The translations under genes were made by a program, and so were the position numbers. Below the pieces are notes generated by a model, which worked only from the letters and a program-made list of their open reading frames with translations, did no database searches and had not been told where the DNA came from. From assembly GCF_013032505.1 (NCBI RefSeq), contig NZ_WQCG01000006.1, positions 62,001-126,000 on the forward strand: a DNA stretch of 64,000 nucleotides, written 5' to 3'. This DNA is from Ruegeria atlantica (GTDB taxonomy: Bacteria > Pseudomonadota > Alphaproteobacteria > Rhodobacterales > Rhodobacteraceae). Below, in pieces: positions 25,790 through 33,755 of this stretch (its first letter is position 1; each line of letters starts with the position of its first letter).

Positions 25790-26683
25790 TCAGACAATCT
25801 GGTGCCCGGCGGACCGCAAGCGGCCGGCAAGAACCTCGATGTGGTCCGGACCGACTTCGCAGCATCCACCAACAATCGTTGCCCCTTGTTCTACCCATCC
25901 CATGGCGTGACCGGCGTATTCATCGGGCCCCAGATCGTGGCGTTGTTCCAAAGCATCCACTGTTGGGGCGTCCTTCAGGAATTCCTGGGTAATTCCAGTA
26001 AACCCATTGGCATAAGCCCCAAATGGCCGGCCTAGCGTGGCTATGACCTCAAGCGCAGCATGAATGGCCTCGGGGCGCGAACAGTTGATCAGAACCGCAT
26101 CAGGAGAGAATTGCTCAACAAGGGGCGCAATATCTCCAAGCGGTTCTCCAGAGCGCAGGCGCGATCCATCATCGTCCATGACCGACAGAGCCAGCCAGAC
26201 CGGCTTGCCCGCATCCTTCGTGCCACGCAAAGCCCCTTCGGCCTCTTGCACCGAGGACACGGTTTCGATCAGGAAAAGGTCAACGTCATTGGCCATAAGG
26301 TTAACCAACTCGGCAAATTTTTTCGCGGCGTCTTCCACGTCGGGTTTCAGATCGGGACGATAAGACGCCAGCAAAGGGCCCAGCGCGCCAGCGATGCGAC
26401 CGGAACTGTCCCCTCGCGCCCGGTTCGCCTGAGTAACCGCAGCATGGATCAGCTCGGGCAGTTGGCCTTCCATACCCAGGCGCTCCAACCGAGAACGATG
26501 GACCGCGTAAGTATTGGTCGTGGCAACCGTTGCGCCACGGCGGAAATATTCGGCGTGGACCTCTTGCACCAATTCGGGATGGTCGATCATTACGCGCGTC
26601 GACCACAGCGGAGTGGGTTTGTCCCCACTGCGTTTGACCAGTTCTTGCCCAATCGAGCCATCCAGAAGCGTTATTTCTGCCAT
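25790..26683 (-). CDS. Zinc-dependent homocysteine S-methyltransferase family protein (BHMT/MmuM-like)
   Basis: This 297-residue (beta/alpha)8 barrel has the family start LLDGSIGQELVKRSGD and the three zinc ligands Cys201 (INCSRPE), Cys274 and Cys275 (GGCCEVGP). The family moves a methyl group from betaine, S-methylmethionine or DMSP-type sulfonium compounds to homocysteine, giving methionine. With two DMGDH-like enzymes in the same operon, removal of the first methyl of a betaine to give a dimethyl compound is an attractive role. Methyl donors other than betaine remain possible. The gene is 12 bases after the MDR gene and 10 before the regulator. Confidence 0.85.
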   Translation of the reverse strand: MAEITLLDGSIGQELVKRSGDKPTPLWSTRVMIDHPELVQEVHAEYFRRGATVATTNTYAVHRSRLERLGMEGQLPELIHAAVTQANRARGDSSGRIAGALGPLLASYRPDLKPDVEDAAKKFAELVNLMANDVDLFLIETVSSVQEAEGALRGTKDAGKPVWLALSVMDDDGSRLRSGEPLGDIAPLVEQFSPDAVLINCSRPEAIHAALEVIATLGRPFGAYANGFTGITQEFLKDAPTVDALEQRHDLGPDEYAGHAMGWVEQGATIVGGCCEVGPDHIEVLAGRLRSAGHQIV

Positions 26684-26695
26684 TTGCCAACCTTC

Positions 26696-27748
26696 CTACG
26701 GAATCAGAACGAGTTTTCCCGGCAGCGCTTTGGACTGGAAGTCCTCTTGCGCTCTGGCGATGTCTCTTAGTGGATAGGTCTTGGAAACCAAAGGCCTGAT
26801 GCGGCCCGCGTTCATCATCTCGACAAGGCGGCCAAATACATCGAATGCCTGATGCGTGCAGCCATGAATGGTAATGTCGCGAAGGTAAATCTCGCGCAGG
26901 TCGGCCTGGACGATTGGTCCTGCGATTGCGCCGGAAACAGCATAGTGCCCGCCGGGTTTAAGCGCCAGAACCAGATCCGGCCATGCCGGGCCTCCGACCA
27001 CGTCGATCACGACGTCGAAGATATCTTTGGGCAATGGTGCTTTGCGATCAAAGGTATCAATGGCACCTTGCGCCTTGACCACCTCGGCCTTGGCTGCAGT
27101 CGTTACGCCCCAAACCGTCGCTCCGCGCAGTGCTGCCAGCTGTACAGCGGCAAGACCCACGCCGCCCGAAGCGCCGGTGATCAGCACCTTATGGCCTGCA
27201 GTCACACCTGAGCGGGTCAACAGGTTCTCGGCTGTGCCAAATGCACAAGGGATTGCAGCAATTTCGACGTCCGACAATGGGGAGGCTGTGACGTCATAAA
27301 GATCACTTGCCTCAACCAGACAGTATTGCGCAAAGGCCCCATCGATTTCAGACCCCAGCGCGATGAACCCCGTCGGGTTGCCTGGCCGTGGACGCGGTAG
27401 ATTTATCGGACAGGTCACGCGTTGCCCGGCTGTGAACCCGGTATCGGGACCGGCCACTTCGACGTAACCGCACAGGTCACCACCCTGAATTCGAGGGAAA
27501 GACAGCGCTCCACCCCAGCCGCCGGCGTCGACATCCTGATCGACATCATCCGTGGCACCGGTGACGTCCGAAGAATACCAACCGACCCGTGTATTGATGT
27601 CAGTGTTGTTAACGCCCGCGGCCGCGACCCGAACCAGCACCTGACCCTGGCCGGGTGTTGGGACCGGCATATCCTCGCGCCACTCCAGCGCTTCGGGGCC
27701 GCCATGACGGGTCAAGTAAACGCCAGACATGATCTCAGGAACAGCCAT
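26696..27748 (-). CDS. MDR-superfamily NAD(P)H-dependent oxidoreductase (quinone reductase-like)
   Basis: This 350-residue medium-chain dehydrogenase/reductase has the GroES-like domain (MPVPTPGQGQVLVRV, AAGVNNTDINTR) and the Rossmann motif GASGGVGLAAVQLA. The catalytic and structural zinc cysteines are not evident, so the quinone oxidoreductase-like branch is likelier than alcohol dehydrogenase. The ATG at 27748 has AAGGGG 5 bases upstream and lies 10 bases after the cupin stop; longer starts would overlap that gene. Its step in the pathway is unknown: perhaps reduction or oxidation of a carbon-chain intermediate of the substrate. Confidence 0.83.
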   Translation of the reverse strand: MAVPEIMSGVYLTRHGGPEALEWREDMPVPTPGQGQVLVRVAAAGVNNTDINTRVGWYSSDVTGATDDVDQDVDAGGWGGALSFPRIQGGDLCGYVEVAGPDTGFTAGQRVTCPINLPRPRPGNPTGFIALGSEIDGAFAQYCLVEASDLYDVTASPLSDVEIAAIPCAFGTAENLLTRSGVTAGHKVLITGASGGVGLAAVQLAALRGATVWGVTTAAKAEVVKAQGAIDTFDRKAPLPKDIFDVVIDVVGGPAWPDLVLALKPGGHYAVSGAIAGPIVQADLREIYLRDITIHGCTHQAFDVFGRLVEMMNAGRIRPLVSKTYPLRDIARAQEDFQSKALPGKLVLIP

Positions 27749-27758
27749 CAGCGCCCCT

Positions 27759-28235
27759 TCACTGCTGATCATCCGGATGAGCGGGAACCGGGCCCATCGG
27801 TACGATGTCATAGCGTGCATTCAACTCGGCCATCTTCGCCTCATCCGCGAAGTCTGCCTCGTCCATCGCCGCCAGTTCGGCAAGAAATCCGTCGAACCCC
27901 GAGGGCTGAAAGATCATAAGCATTCTGCCAGGCGCACCATCGGCCACGCGGCAGGCATGAGGCACACCGGGCGGCACATGCATGGTTGTACCCGGGGGGC
28001 ACCGATGCCAGTCACCATCAACATAGAAATCTACTGAACCTTCCAGAAAATAGAAGGTTTCGGCATGGTTGTCATGGCGATGAAGGCCAAGCGCGAAGCT
28101 GGCCTTCAGATTGTCTTCCATAAGCGTGTATGCGCCATCCGTGTCCTGACCGGAAACCTTCACAAAGGTGTGGTCGTTTTCCCAGTCATAGTTGGGACCC
28201 TCACCGGGTCCCAGTTTGGCGTATCGTTTGCTCAT
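27759..28235 (-). CDS. Cupin-domain protein
   Basis: This 158-residue single-domain cupin has motif 1 LHRHDNHAETFYFLEG (two His and a Glu as metal ligands) and motif 2 PPGVPHACR (third His). A metal-dependent dioxygenase, isomerase or lyase is possible; DMSP lyases are also small cupins, but the required extra Tyr and His residues cannot be checked without alignment. It begins LGPGEGPNYDWENDHTFVKV, which I do not recognise as a named family. It is packed between DMGDH-like gene 2 and the MDR gene (18 and 10 bases), so it probably acts in the same pathway. Confidence 0.82.
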   Translation of the reverse strand: MSKRYAKLGPGEGPNYDWENDHTFVKVSGQDTDGAYTLMEDNLKASFALGLHRHDNHAETFYFLEGSVDFYVDGDWHRCPPGTTMHVPPGVPHACRVADGAPGRMLMIFQPSGFDGFLAELAAMDEADFADEAKMAELNARYDIVPMGPVPAHPDDQQ

Positions 28236-28253
28236 GGCAGTCTCCGTGAGAAG

Positions 28254-30704
28254 TTAAGCGCGCAACCGCTCGTTCTCGGGATCCCAAAGCGGCTGATCCT
28301 GCTCTACCACAGCGCGGCACTTTTGGCCGTAGATTTCGACCTCAAGCTCAGTGCCGGGGTTGGCAAGCTCGGCCTTGATCATGCCCAGCGCTATGGATTT
28401 GCCAACGCGGTATCCCCATGCGCCTGACGTGGTCTCGCCCACGATCTGATCGCCCTGCCAGATGCAGGACATATACGGCGCGTCGCAATCGCCCGCATCC
28501 ACGGTCAGCGTGACAAACGACTTCTTCACGCCCTGCTGCTTTTCGTTCAGGATCGCAGCCTTGCCCGGGAAGTCCTGCGGCTTGTCCAGCTTGACGAACC
28601 GCCCAAGACCGCCTTCCAACAGCGAGTAGTCGGTCGACAGATCGCCCTTCCAGGCACGGTAACCCTTTTCGATCCGCAGCGAGTTCAGAGCGTACATCCC
28701 GAACGGCGTGGCACCGGCATCGATGATCGCGTCATAGATCGCGGGCATATGCTCGTTCAGAGCGTGGACTTCCCATCCCAGCTCACCCGCGAAGGAGACG
28801 CGGATCAGATAGGCGGGCTGGCCTGCAACAGTTGCAGACTGATGAGTCAGCCACCCCGAGGTCAGATCCGCATCCGTCATAGTCGACAGTATCTCGCGCG
28901 ACTTCGGACCAGTGACGATCAATGTATCCCGTGTCGTGGTAACGTCTTCAATCGAAACACTCGCAGGCATTGCGTTCATCAGGATGTCCCGATCATGCCA
29001 CTGTGCAGTTGCGGCGGTGATCATGATGAACTCATCCTCACCTATACGGATACAGGACATCTCGGTCAGTATGCGACCACGGTCATCAGAGATATAGATG
29101 AGGTTCATCCGGCCGACCTTTGGCAACCCACCGGTTGCGAGGCCGCGCAGCGCCTCAGCGGCGCCCTCTCCCTTGACCATGAAGCGCGAGAAGCCTGGCA
29201 GATCCAGCACTCCACAACCATCCCGCACGGCCTCGCATTCCTCTTGGATCCGCTGCTCCCACGGGCCGGACCGACCCCAGGTATGGGTGGCATCAAGCGA
29301 TGTGTCATCGCCCGGCTTCGCGAACCAGTTAGCCCGCTCCCATCCGTTATAGGCACCCATCACGCCGCCCAGCGCCTTGACCTTGTCATGCACCGGCGAC
29401 AGTTTCTTGTCGCGCGCTGCTGGCCATTCGTGATGGGGGAAGTGCATGGCGTATTCGTTGCCATAAACCTCCAGACCTTTTTGGTTGCAGTAGTCCTGAT
29501 CTGTGTAGTCGGTGTAGCGGCGCGGATCGACGGCCCACATATCCCACTCGGTCGCGCCATCGACGATCCATTCGGCCAGCACCTTACCTGCACCACCGCC
29601 CTGAGCGATGCCAAAGGTGAATGTGTGTGCCTCGAACGCGTTTTTCACACCGGGCATTGGGCCGATCAGCGGCAGCCCGTCCGGCGCATAGGGGATCGGG
29701 CCGTTGATCACACGGCCAACGCCGGAGGTCGCCATCAACGGCACCCGCTCCATCGCGTCAGTGACGATGTCCTCGATGCGGTCCAGATCGTCATTCCACA
29801 GCTGGAACGAGAAATCCTCGGGCATTGCATCGTCTTCGGTCATCCAGTGGCCCTTGCAGTTGGGCTCATAAGGACCAAGGTTAAAGCCGTTCTTTTCCTG
29901 CCGCAGGTAGTACGAGATATCCACATCGCGCAGCAACGGCAGCTTCTTGCCTCCGTTCGCTTTGGACCATTCCTCGACTTCAGGCACTTCGTCTGTCAGC
30001 AGGTACTGGTGGCTCATGACCATTGCGGGAACGGTACGACCGCCGAAGGGCTTGAACCACTCCCCCACGCGCTGTGCGTAGTAGCCGGCCGCGTTCACGA
30101 CGTAATCACAATCGATGTCACCCTTGTCAGTGTGGACAGTCCAGGTACCGTCGTCGTGCTGGGTGACGCCGGTCGCCGGGCAGAAGCGGATGATCTTCTG
30201 ACCCATGTCACGGGCACCCTTGGCCAACGCCTGTGTCAGCTGCGCCGGATCAATGTCGCCATCTGTCGGGTCGTACAGTACGCCTTCAAGATCGTGCGTT
30301 TCTAGGAATGGATAGCGCTCTTTAGCTTCTTCCGGTGTCCACATCTCCATCGGGATGCCCTGGTAGCGTCCCATCGCCATCGCGTGTTCGAACTCCTGCA
30401 TCCGCTCTTTGCTGTGCGCCAAACGGATTGAGCCCGAAACATGGTAGTTCATCGGGTAGTCAACCTCTTCGCCCAAACGCGAATACAGCTCGGTCGAGTA
30501 CCGCTGCATATTCATGATCGCCCATGAATTCGAGAACGTCGGAACGTTACCCGCCGCGTGCCAGGTCGAGCCTGCCGTCAGTTCGTTCTTTTCCAGCAGA
30601 ACACAATCAGTCCAGCCTTTCTTGGCCAGATGGTACAGCGAGGAAGCCCCCACCACACCGCCACCGATTACAACCACGCGGGCTTTTGTCGGAAAATCGC
30701 TCAT
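28254..30704 (-). CDS. Dimethylglycine/sarcosine dehydrogenase-like FAD-GcvT fusion (paralogue 2)
   Basis: This 816-residue protein has the same two-domain design as the gene at 22263: an FAD domain (VVVIGGGVVGASSLYHL, His49 in GSTWHAAGN) and a C-terminal GcvT domain (residues about 430-810). The two copies share the first 50 residues closely but diverge further on, which points to related but different substrates, for example dimethyl versus monomethyl amines. AAGGATC precedes the ATG. It lies 15 bases after the Gfa-like gene, which could deal with formaldehyde released when tetrahydrofolate is limiting. Confidence 0.85.
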   Translation of the reverse strand: MSDFPTKARVVVIGGGVVGASSLYHLAKKGWTDCVLLEKNELTAGSTWHAAGNVPTFSNSWAIMNMQRYSTELYSRLGEEVDYPMNYHVSGSIRLAHSKERMQEFEHAMAMGRYQGIPMEMWTPEEAKERYPFLETHDLEGVLYDPTDGDIDPAQLTQALAKGARDMGQKIIRFCPATGVTQHDDGTWTVHTDKGDIDCDYVVNAAGYYAQRVGEWFKPFGGRTVPAMVMSHQYLLTDEVPEVEEWSKANGGKKLPLLRDVDISYYLRQEKNGFNLGPYEPNCKGHWMTEDDAMPEDFSFQLWNDDLDRIEDIVTDAMERVPLMATSGVGRVINGPIPYAPDGLPLIGPMPGVKNAFEAHTFTFGIAQGGGAGKVLAEWIVDGATEWDMWAVDPRRYTDYTDQDYCNQKGLEVYGNEYAMHFPHHEWPAARDKKLSPVHDKVKALGGVMGAYNGWERANWFAKPGDDTSLDATHTWGRSGPWEQRIQEECEAVRDGCGVLDLPGFSRFMVKGEGAAEALRGLATGGLPKVGRMNLIYISDDRGRILTEMSCIRIGEDEFIMITAATAQWHDRDILMNAMPASVSIEDVTTTRDTLIVTGPKSREILSTMTDADLTSGWLTHQSATVAGQPAYLIRVSFAGELGWEVHALNEHMPAIYDAIIDAGATPFGMYALNSLRIEKGYRAWKGDLSTDYSLLEGGLGRFVKLDKPQDFPGKAAILNEKQQGVKKSFVTLTVDAGDCDAPYMSCIWQGDQIVGETTSGAWGYRVGKSIALGMIKAELANPGTELEVEIYGQKCRAVVEQDQPLWDPENERLRA

Positions 30705-30719
30705 TGGTATTGATCCTTG

Positions 30720-31100
30720 TTACTGTGCCCGTTGGGGCAGATCGTCCGTGATGTCGTAGTAATCGCCCTTGTCGGCGACAAAGATATGCTTCGAGAGCGT
30801 TAGACCCGTGGGCTCGCTGAGCGCACCCATGGAAATTGAAATCGTGTCCTCGTCATTGTGCTGCCAAAAGAGGAACGAACCGCATGACCGGCAGAACCCG
30901 CGGCGGGCGGTGTCCGAGGCGCGGAACCAAGTCAGCGTATCGCTTGCGGTGAAGCTCAGGTTGTCCTGATGCGTCCAGGTCGAAGACCAGATATGGCCGG
31001 ACTGTTTTCGGCACTGGCCACAGTGGCAGGCCGAAGGCGGCGACAACTCTCCGTCAATCGTGAACGCGACTGCGCCGCAGAGGCAAGAACCTTTGTGCAT
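30720..31100 (-). CDS. GFA family protein (glutathione-dependent formaldehyde-activating-like)
   Basis: This 126-residue Zn protein of the Gfa/CENP-V family has MHKGSCLCGAVAF, CHCGQCRKQSGHIW and CRSCGSFLFW, giving the seven cysteines that bind two zinc ions. Family members were proposed to speed formation of S-hydroxymethylglutathione, though many have unknown roles. In this operon a link to formaldehyde from oxidative demethylation is a sensible inference. The ATG at 31100 is 4 bases after the LysE stop; the longer frame upstream lies inside lysE and is discarded. Confidence 0.87.
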   Translation of the reverse strand: MHKGSCLCGAVAFTIDGELSPPSACHCGQCRKQSGHIWSSTWTHQDNLSFTASDTLTWFRASDTARRGFCRSCGSFLFWQHNDEDTISISMGALSEPTGLTLSKHIFVADKGDYYDITDDLPQRAQ

Positions 31101-31104
31101 CTGA

Positions 31105-31728
31105 TTACCCCCTAGCTGCGGGCGTGGAGCTGGCACCCAGCAAAACGCCATAGATGATGAAACAGGCGGCCATGACACGACGCACCCAAGTGTTGAAAAC
31201 CGCTCCAAGCGCAGCCTTGCCCATCAGCGCGCCCAACACGGTGAACCCGGTGTAGCTAAGCGTGGTGATGATCAGCGCCGTAGGCATGATGACGACCATC
31301 TGCTGCCAGATCGGAACATCAGGCTGCACAAACTGGGAAAAAGCGGCGAGGTAACCTGCTACGCTTTTAGGATTGATCGTAGCGACCGCCAGTGCGTGCA
31401 GATACACATGGCGCGCGGGTCGCTCACTTGCCGGGGCCGGGCGCGTGGCATTCATCCAGCCGCGAACCCCAACCCAGATCAGGAACCCTGCCCCTACCAG
31501 TTTGGCGATAAAAAACCCGGTTGGGGATGCTGCGATCAGCGCGGTCACACCCAGCGCTGACAGGACAAGAAACGTGCTGGCCTGCGTTAGAATCGCCAGC
31601 ACTCCCAGCATCGCTTTCGGAAACGGCAGGCTCATCCCGTTGGAAATGCAATTGACCGCGTTCGGCCCCGGAGTGGTGACGAACACCACCCAAAACAGCG
31701 CGAATATGGTCCAGGCTTCAAAGCTCAT
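31105..31728 (-). CDS. LysE/RhtB-family transporter
   Basis: This 207-residue inner-membrane protein has about six hydrophobic helices and the LysE/RhtB signature FVTTPGPNAVNCISNG near the N-terminus. Members export amino acids or their derivatives. Its start codon shares one base with the stop of the XRE-cupin regulator (translation coupling), and it is 4 bases from the Gfa-like gene. Export of an excess or toxic amino-acid intermediate of the pathway is the likely role, but import cannot be excluded. Confidence 0.9.
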   Translation of the reverse strand: MSFEAWTIFALFWVVFVTTPGPNAVNCISNGMSLPFPKAMLGVLAILTQASTFLVLSALGVTALIAASPTGFFIAKLVGAGFLIWVGVRGWMNATRPAPASERPARHVYLHALAVATINPKSVAGYLAAFSQFVQPDVPIWQQMVVIMPTALIITTLSYTGFTVLGALMGKAALGAVFNTWVRRVMAACFIIYGVLLGASSTPAARG

Positions 31729-32297
31729 CAGTACACCGGCGGAGCGATAACCCAGATGGCCACTGCGGGCTCATCATAGGGGTTCGACCATTGATAGGGT
31801 TCATGTTTGATCCGAAAGCTGTCGCCGGGGCCAACCGAAAACTGGCGCCCACTGATCGTCAGTTCCAACCGCCCTGACACGATGTACCCTACCTCCTGCG
31901 TTGGTCGGTTGGCCGGAGTTTGCATTTTCGATCGGGGCTTGAACGTGGAATGCACCATTTCGAAATCATCGGTCAGATCGGGCGACAGCAGTTCTTCGAT
32001 CAACCCTTCCTCACCGGACCCCATCGGGCGGCGCGTTCCGGCGCGCACCACATACCCCTGCTCATCTGCCGGAGCGGAAGAATGCGCGAACAGCATCGAC
32101 ATCGGCACGCCCAGACATTCGGCAATCTGGCGCAGGTCGGAAATTGAGGGGTCGGACTTGTCGCGCTCGACTTGGCTAAGCCAACCAACAGAACGACCCA
32201 GACGTGCAGCGATCTCGGTCAGCGTCAACCCACGCGCCTTTCGCAGAGCCCGAAGATCGGCTCCGAGTGTGGCGCTGTGCGGGGCTTGGCTGTTCAC
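31728..32297 (-). CDS. XRE-family regulator with C-terminal cupin sensor domain
   Basis: This 189-residue protein has an N-terminal XRE helix-turn-helix (residues about 10-68: ADLRALRKARGLTLTEIAAR, GWLSQVERDKSDPSISDL). A cupin_2 sensor domain follows (about 110-185, with MQTPANRPTQEVGYIVSG and GPGDSFRIKHEPYQWSN). Such proteins (for example PuuR) repress amine or amino-acid catabolic genes and release DNA on ligand binding. It is the first gene of a nine-gene run, and two tandem palindromes lie in its upstream region, so autoregulated control of the whole operon is likely. Confidence 0.9.
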   Translation of the reverse strand: MNSQAPHSATLGADLRALRKARGLTLTEIAARLGRSVGWLSQVERDKSDPSISDLRQIAECLGVPMSMLFAHSSAPADEQGYVVRAGTRRPMGSGEEGLIEELLSPDLTDDFEMVHSTFKPRSKMQTPANRPTQEVGYIVSGRLELTISGRQFSVGPGDSFRIKHEPYQWSNPYDEPAVAIWVIAPPVY

Positions 32298-32315
32298 TGA
32301 ACGCTCCGGGGCTTG

Positions 32316-32379
32316 GTGAAATTTTATCCTCGTTTTTCACGATGCGCTGATTCCGTGAAAAAACCAAGATATTTTTCAC
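32316..32379. promoter_or_regulatory. Two tandem 25-bp palindromic operators with 39-bp period
   Basis: Site A (32316-32340) starts GTGAAATTTT and ends TTTTTCAC. Site B (32355-32379) starts GTGAAAAAAC and ends TTTTTCAC. Both are exactly 25 bp with a 7-bp unconserved centre, and their starts are 39 bp apart. They fill the gap between the XRE-cupin gene (minus) and the DUF1294 gene (plus). The end of A and the start of B also form 9-bp inverted arms. They are the best candidates for binding by the XRE-cupin regulator. Confidence 0.7.
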
Positions 32380-32414
32380 TTGGACGCAAAACATTGTTTG
32401 GGTATCCGTCCACC

Positions 32415-32696
32415 ATGTGGATTATGGTGATTTACTTGTGGACCATCAACGCGCTGACTTTGCTGGCCTTTGGCTGGGATAAACTGCAGGCAAGGCGGCG
32501 AAAAAAGCGTACTCCTGAACGAAACCTATTGTGGTTAGCGGCGCTGGGCGGCAGTCCAGGCGCATTGCTGGGTCGTTGGATATTCAGACACAAAACCCGC
32601 AAGCGCCTGTTTTCATACTACATCTTCGGGATATTCGGCATTCAAGCTGTGCTGGCCTATCTTCTAACTGTCATTGAATTACCCAGCCTGGCGTAG
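32415..32696 (+). CDS. DUF1294 membrane protein
   Basis: This 93-residue protein of the DUF1294 family has a first hydrophobic helix (MWIMVIYLWTINALTLLAF), the basic loop GWDKLQARRRKKRTPERNLL, then LAALGGSPGALLG and a final helix. Function is unknown. The ATG at 32415 starts directly before the first helix; an in-frame ATG at 32424 is also possible, and the frame further upstream lies in the operator region. It diverges from the XRE-cupin gene, so the tandem palindromes could also affect its transcription. Confidence 0.82.
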   Translation: MWIMVIYLWTINALTLLAFGWDKLQARRRKKRTPERNLLWLAALGGSPGALLGRWIFRHKTRKRLFSYYIFGIFGIQAVLAYLLTVIELPSLA

Positions 32697-32808
32697 CGTA
32701 GTAAAACCAACGGAGAATTGACACTAACCAACCGGCAAACTGTCTGCTACAGTCCAATGCTATCTGAATATGAATATTCTTACGCATTCGCAAAGGGTTG
32801 GATGACAA

Positions 32809-33198
32809 ATGGACAACGGCATCGGTTTCTTCGACATAGTCTGGTCAATCTTCTGGCTGTTCCTGATGGTGGCCTGGTTCTGGGTGATGATTTCGGTTGT
32901 GGCCGATGTCTTCCGATCCAAGGACCTAAGTGGCGGTGGAAAGGCAGTCTGGATTGCCTTTGTCATCCTGATTCCTTGGATGGGTGTTCTGGCCTACCTG
33001 ATTGTCCGCGGCGACAAAATGCACCAGCACAATGCCGAAGCCATGAGCCAGATCGAACAGGCGCAAAAGGACTATATCCGCTCAGTCGCGACCGTGTCTG
33101 CCGCGGATGAGCTGGAACGGCTTGCAACGCTCAAGGAAAAAGGCGTTCTGACGGACGAGGAATTTGCCGCGCAGAAAGCCAAGCTTCTGAACACCTGA
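32809..33198 (+). CDS. PLDc_N and SHOCT domain membrane protein
   Basis: This 129-residue protein has two transmembrane helices (residues about 8-33 and 45-66) separated by a short polar loop with DVFRSKDLSGGGKAVW, the PLDc_N (phospholipase D nuclease N-terminal) pattern. A C-terminal SHOCT motif follows (ADELERLATLKEKGVLTDEEFAAQKAKLL), a short helical hairpin found at many bacterial C-termini. No catalytic residues are present. The role is unknown, possibly membrane-stress related. It is preceded by an AT-rich promoter-like stretch and followed by a hairpin. Confidence 0.82.
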   Translation: MDNGIGFFDIVWSIFWLFLMVAWFWVMISVVADVFRSKDLSGGGKAVWIAFVILIPWMGVLAYLIVRGDKMHQHNAEAMSQIEQAQKDYIRSVATVSAADELERLATLKEKGVLTDEEFAAQKAKLLNT

Positions 33199-33221
33199 TC
33201 GTTGACATCATGAGATAGACG

Positions 33222-33246
33222 AGGCCGGGGGTTACGCCCTCGGCCT
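33222..33246. terminator. Hairpin between convergent genes, probable terminator
   Basis: AGGCCG (33222-33227) pairs with CGGCCT (33241-33246) and continues with a G-U pair and GGG/CCC around TTACG. The T tracts are short, so termination strength is uncertain. It lies between the PLDc_N gene and the fRMsr gene stop codons. Confidence 0.5.
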
Positions 33247-33249
33247 TGG

Positions 33250-33702
33250 CTATTTGGCGAATACGCTGGACAGAATTTTGCCCAGTTGGTTTGCGTCTTG
33301 TTCATTGAATGCATCGGGTTGGTCGCTGTCGATATCGAACACAGCAATGACGTCACCGGCGGCATTGAGCACGGGTAGCACCAATTCGGACCGGGTCGAA
33401 GACGCGCAGGCGATATGGCCCGGAAATGCTTCCACATCCGGCACCAATTGTACCATTCCCGTTCGGGCCGCAGCGCCACAGACACCGCGGTCGAACGGGA
33501 TAACCAGACAACCGTGCCCACCCTGATAAGGTCCGATCTTCAAAAGCCCGGGCTCAGTGACACGGTAGAAACCTGTCCAGTCAAACCGATCATCGGAATG
33601 GTGCACCTCGCACGCAATTGTAGCCATCAGAGCCACGCTGTCAGTTTCGCCTTCGGTCAGGGCGGTGATGGTTTTGGCAAGTGTGTCGTAATCGGCTGTC
33701 AT
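33250..33702 (-). CDS. msrC: Free methionine-(R)-sulfoxide reductase (GAF-domain)
   Basis: This 150-residue GAF-domain protein reduces free Met-R-sulfoxide with thioredoxin. The three catalytic/recycling cysteines are Cys65, Cys75 and Cys99 (HGCLVIPF, RGVCGAAA, GHIACASS). Their spacing of 10 and 24 residues is the same as in E. coli YebR (Cys84, Cys94, Cys118). The usual CD after HIA is CA here. The ATG at 33702 is chosen on family length; the ribosome site is not strong. It lies 53 bases after the thiolase gene on the same strand, with an intergenic repeat between them. Confidence 0.9.
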   Translation of the reverse strand: MTADYDTLAKTITALTEGETDSVALMATIACEVHHSDDRFDWTGFYRVTEPGLLKIGPYQGGHGCLVIPFDRGVCGAAARTGMVQLVPDVEAFPGHIACASSTRSELVLPVLNAAGDVIAVFDIDSDQPDAFNEQDANQLGKILSSVFAK

Positions 33703-33730
33703 GTCGGAACTCGTGGCAGGGGTCTGCGCC

Positions 33731-33755
33731 GGAGTATTTGGAAAAAGAGGAAGCG
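33731..33755. repeat. Rhodobacteraceae-type intergenic repeat, copy 3
   Basis: GGAGTATTTGGAAAAAGAGG followed by AAGCG abuts the thiolase stop codon. On the minus strand it reads CTTCCTCTTTTTCC then AAATACTCCGG, matching the start of the 8695-8737 element. The G-rich part is reduced here. Confidence 0.45.

Noticed and set aside
28749-30305. 518-codon open frame on the plus strand
   Set aside because: It is antisense to the DMGDH-like gene at 28254-30704; the translated protein is His/Arg/Val-rich with no domain.
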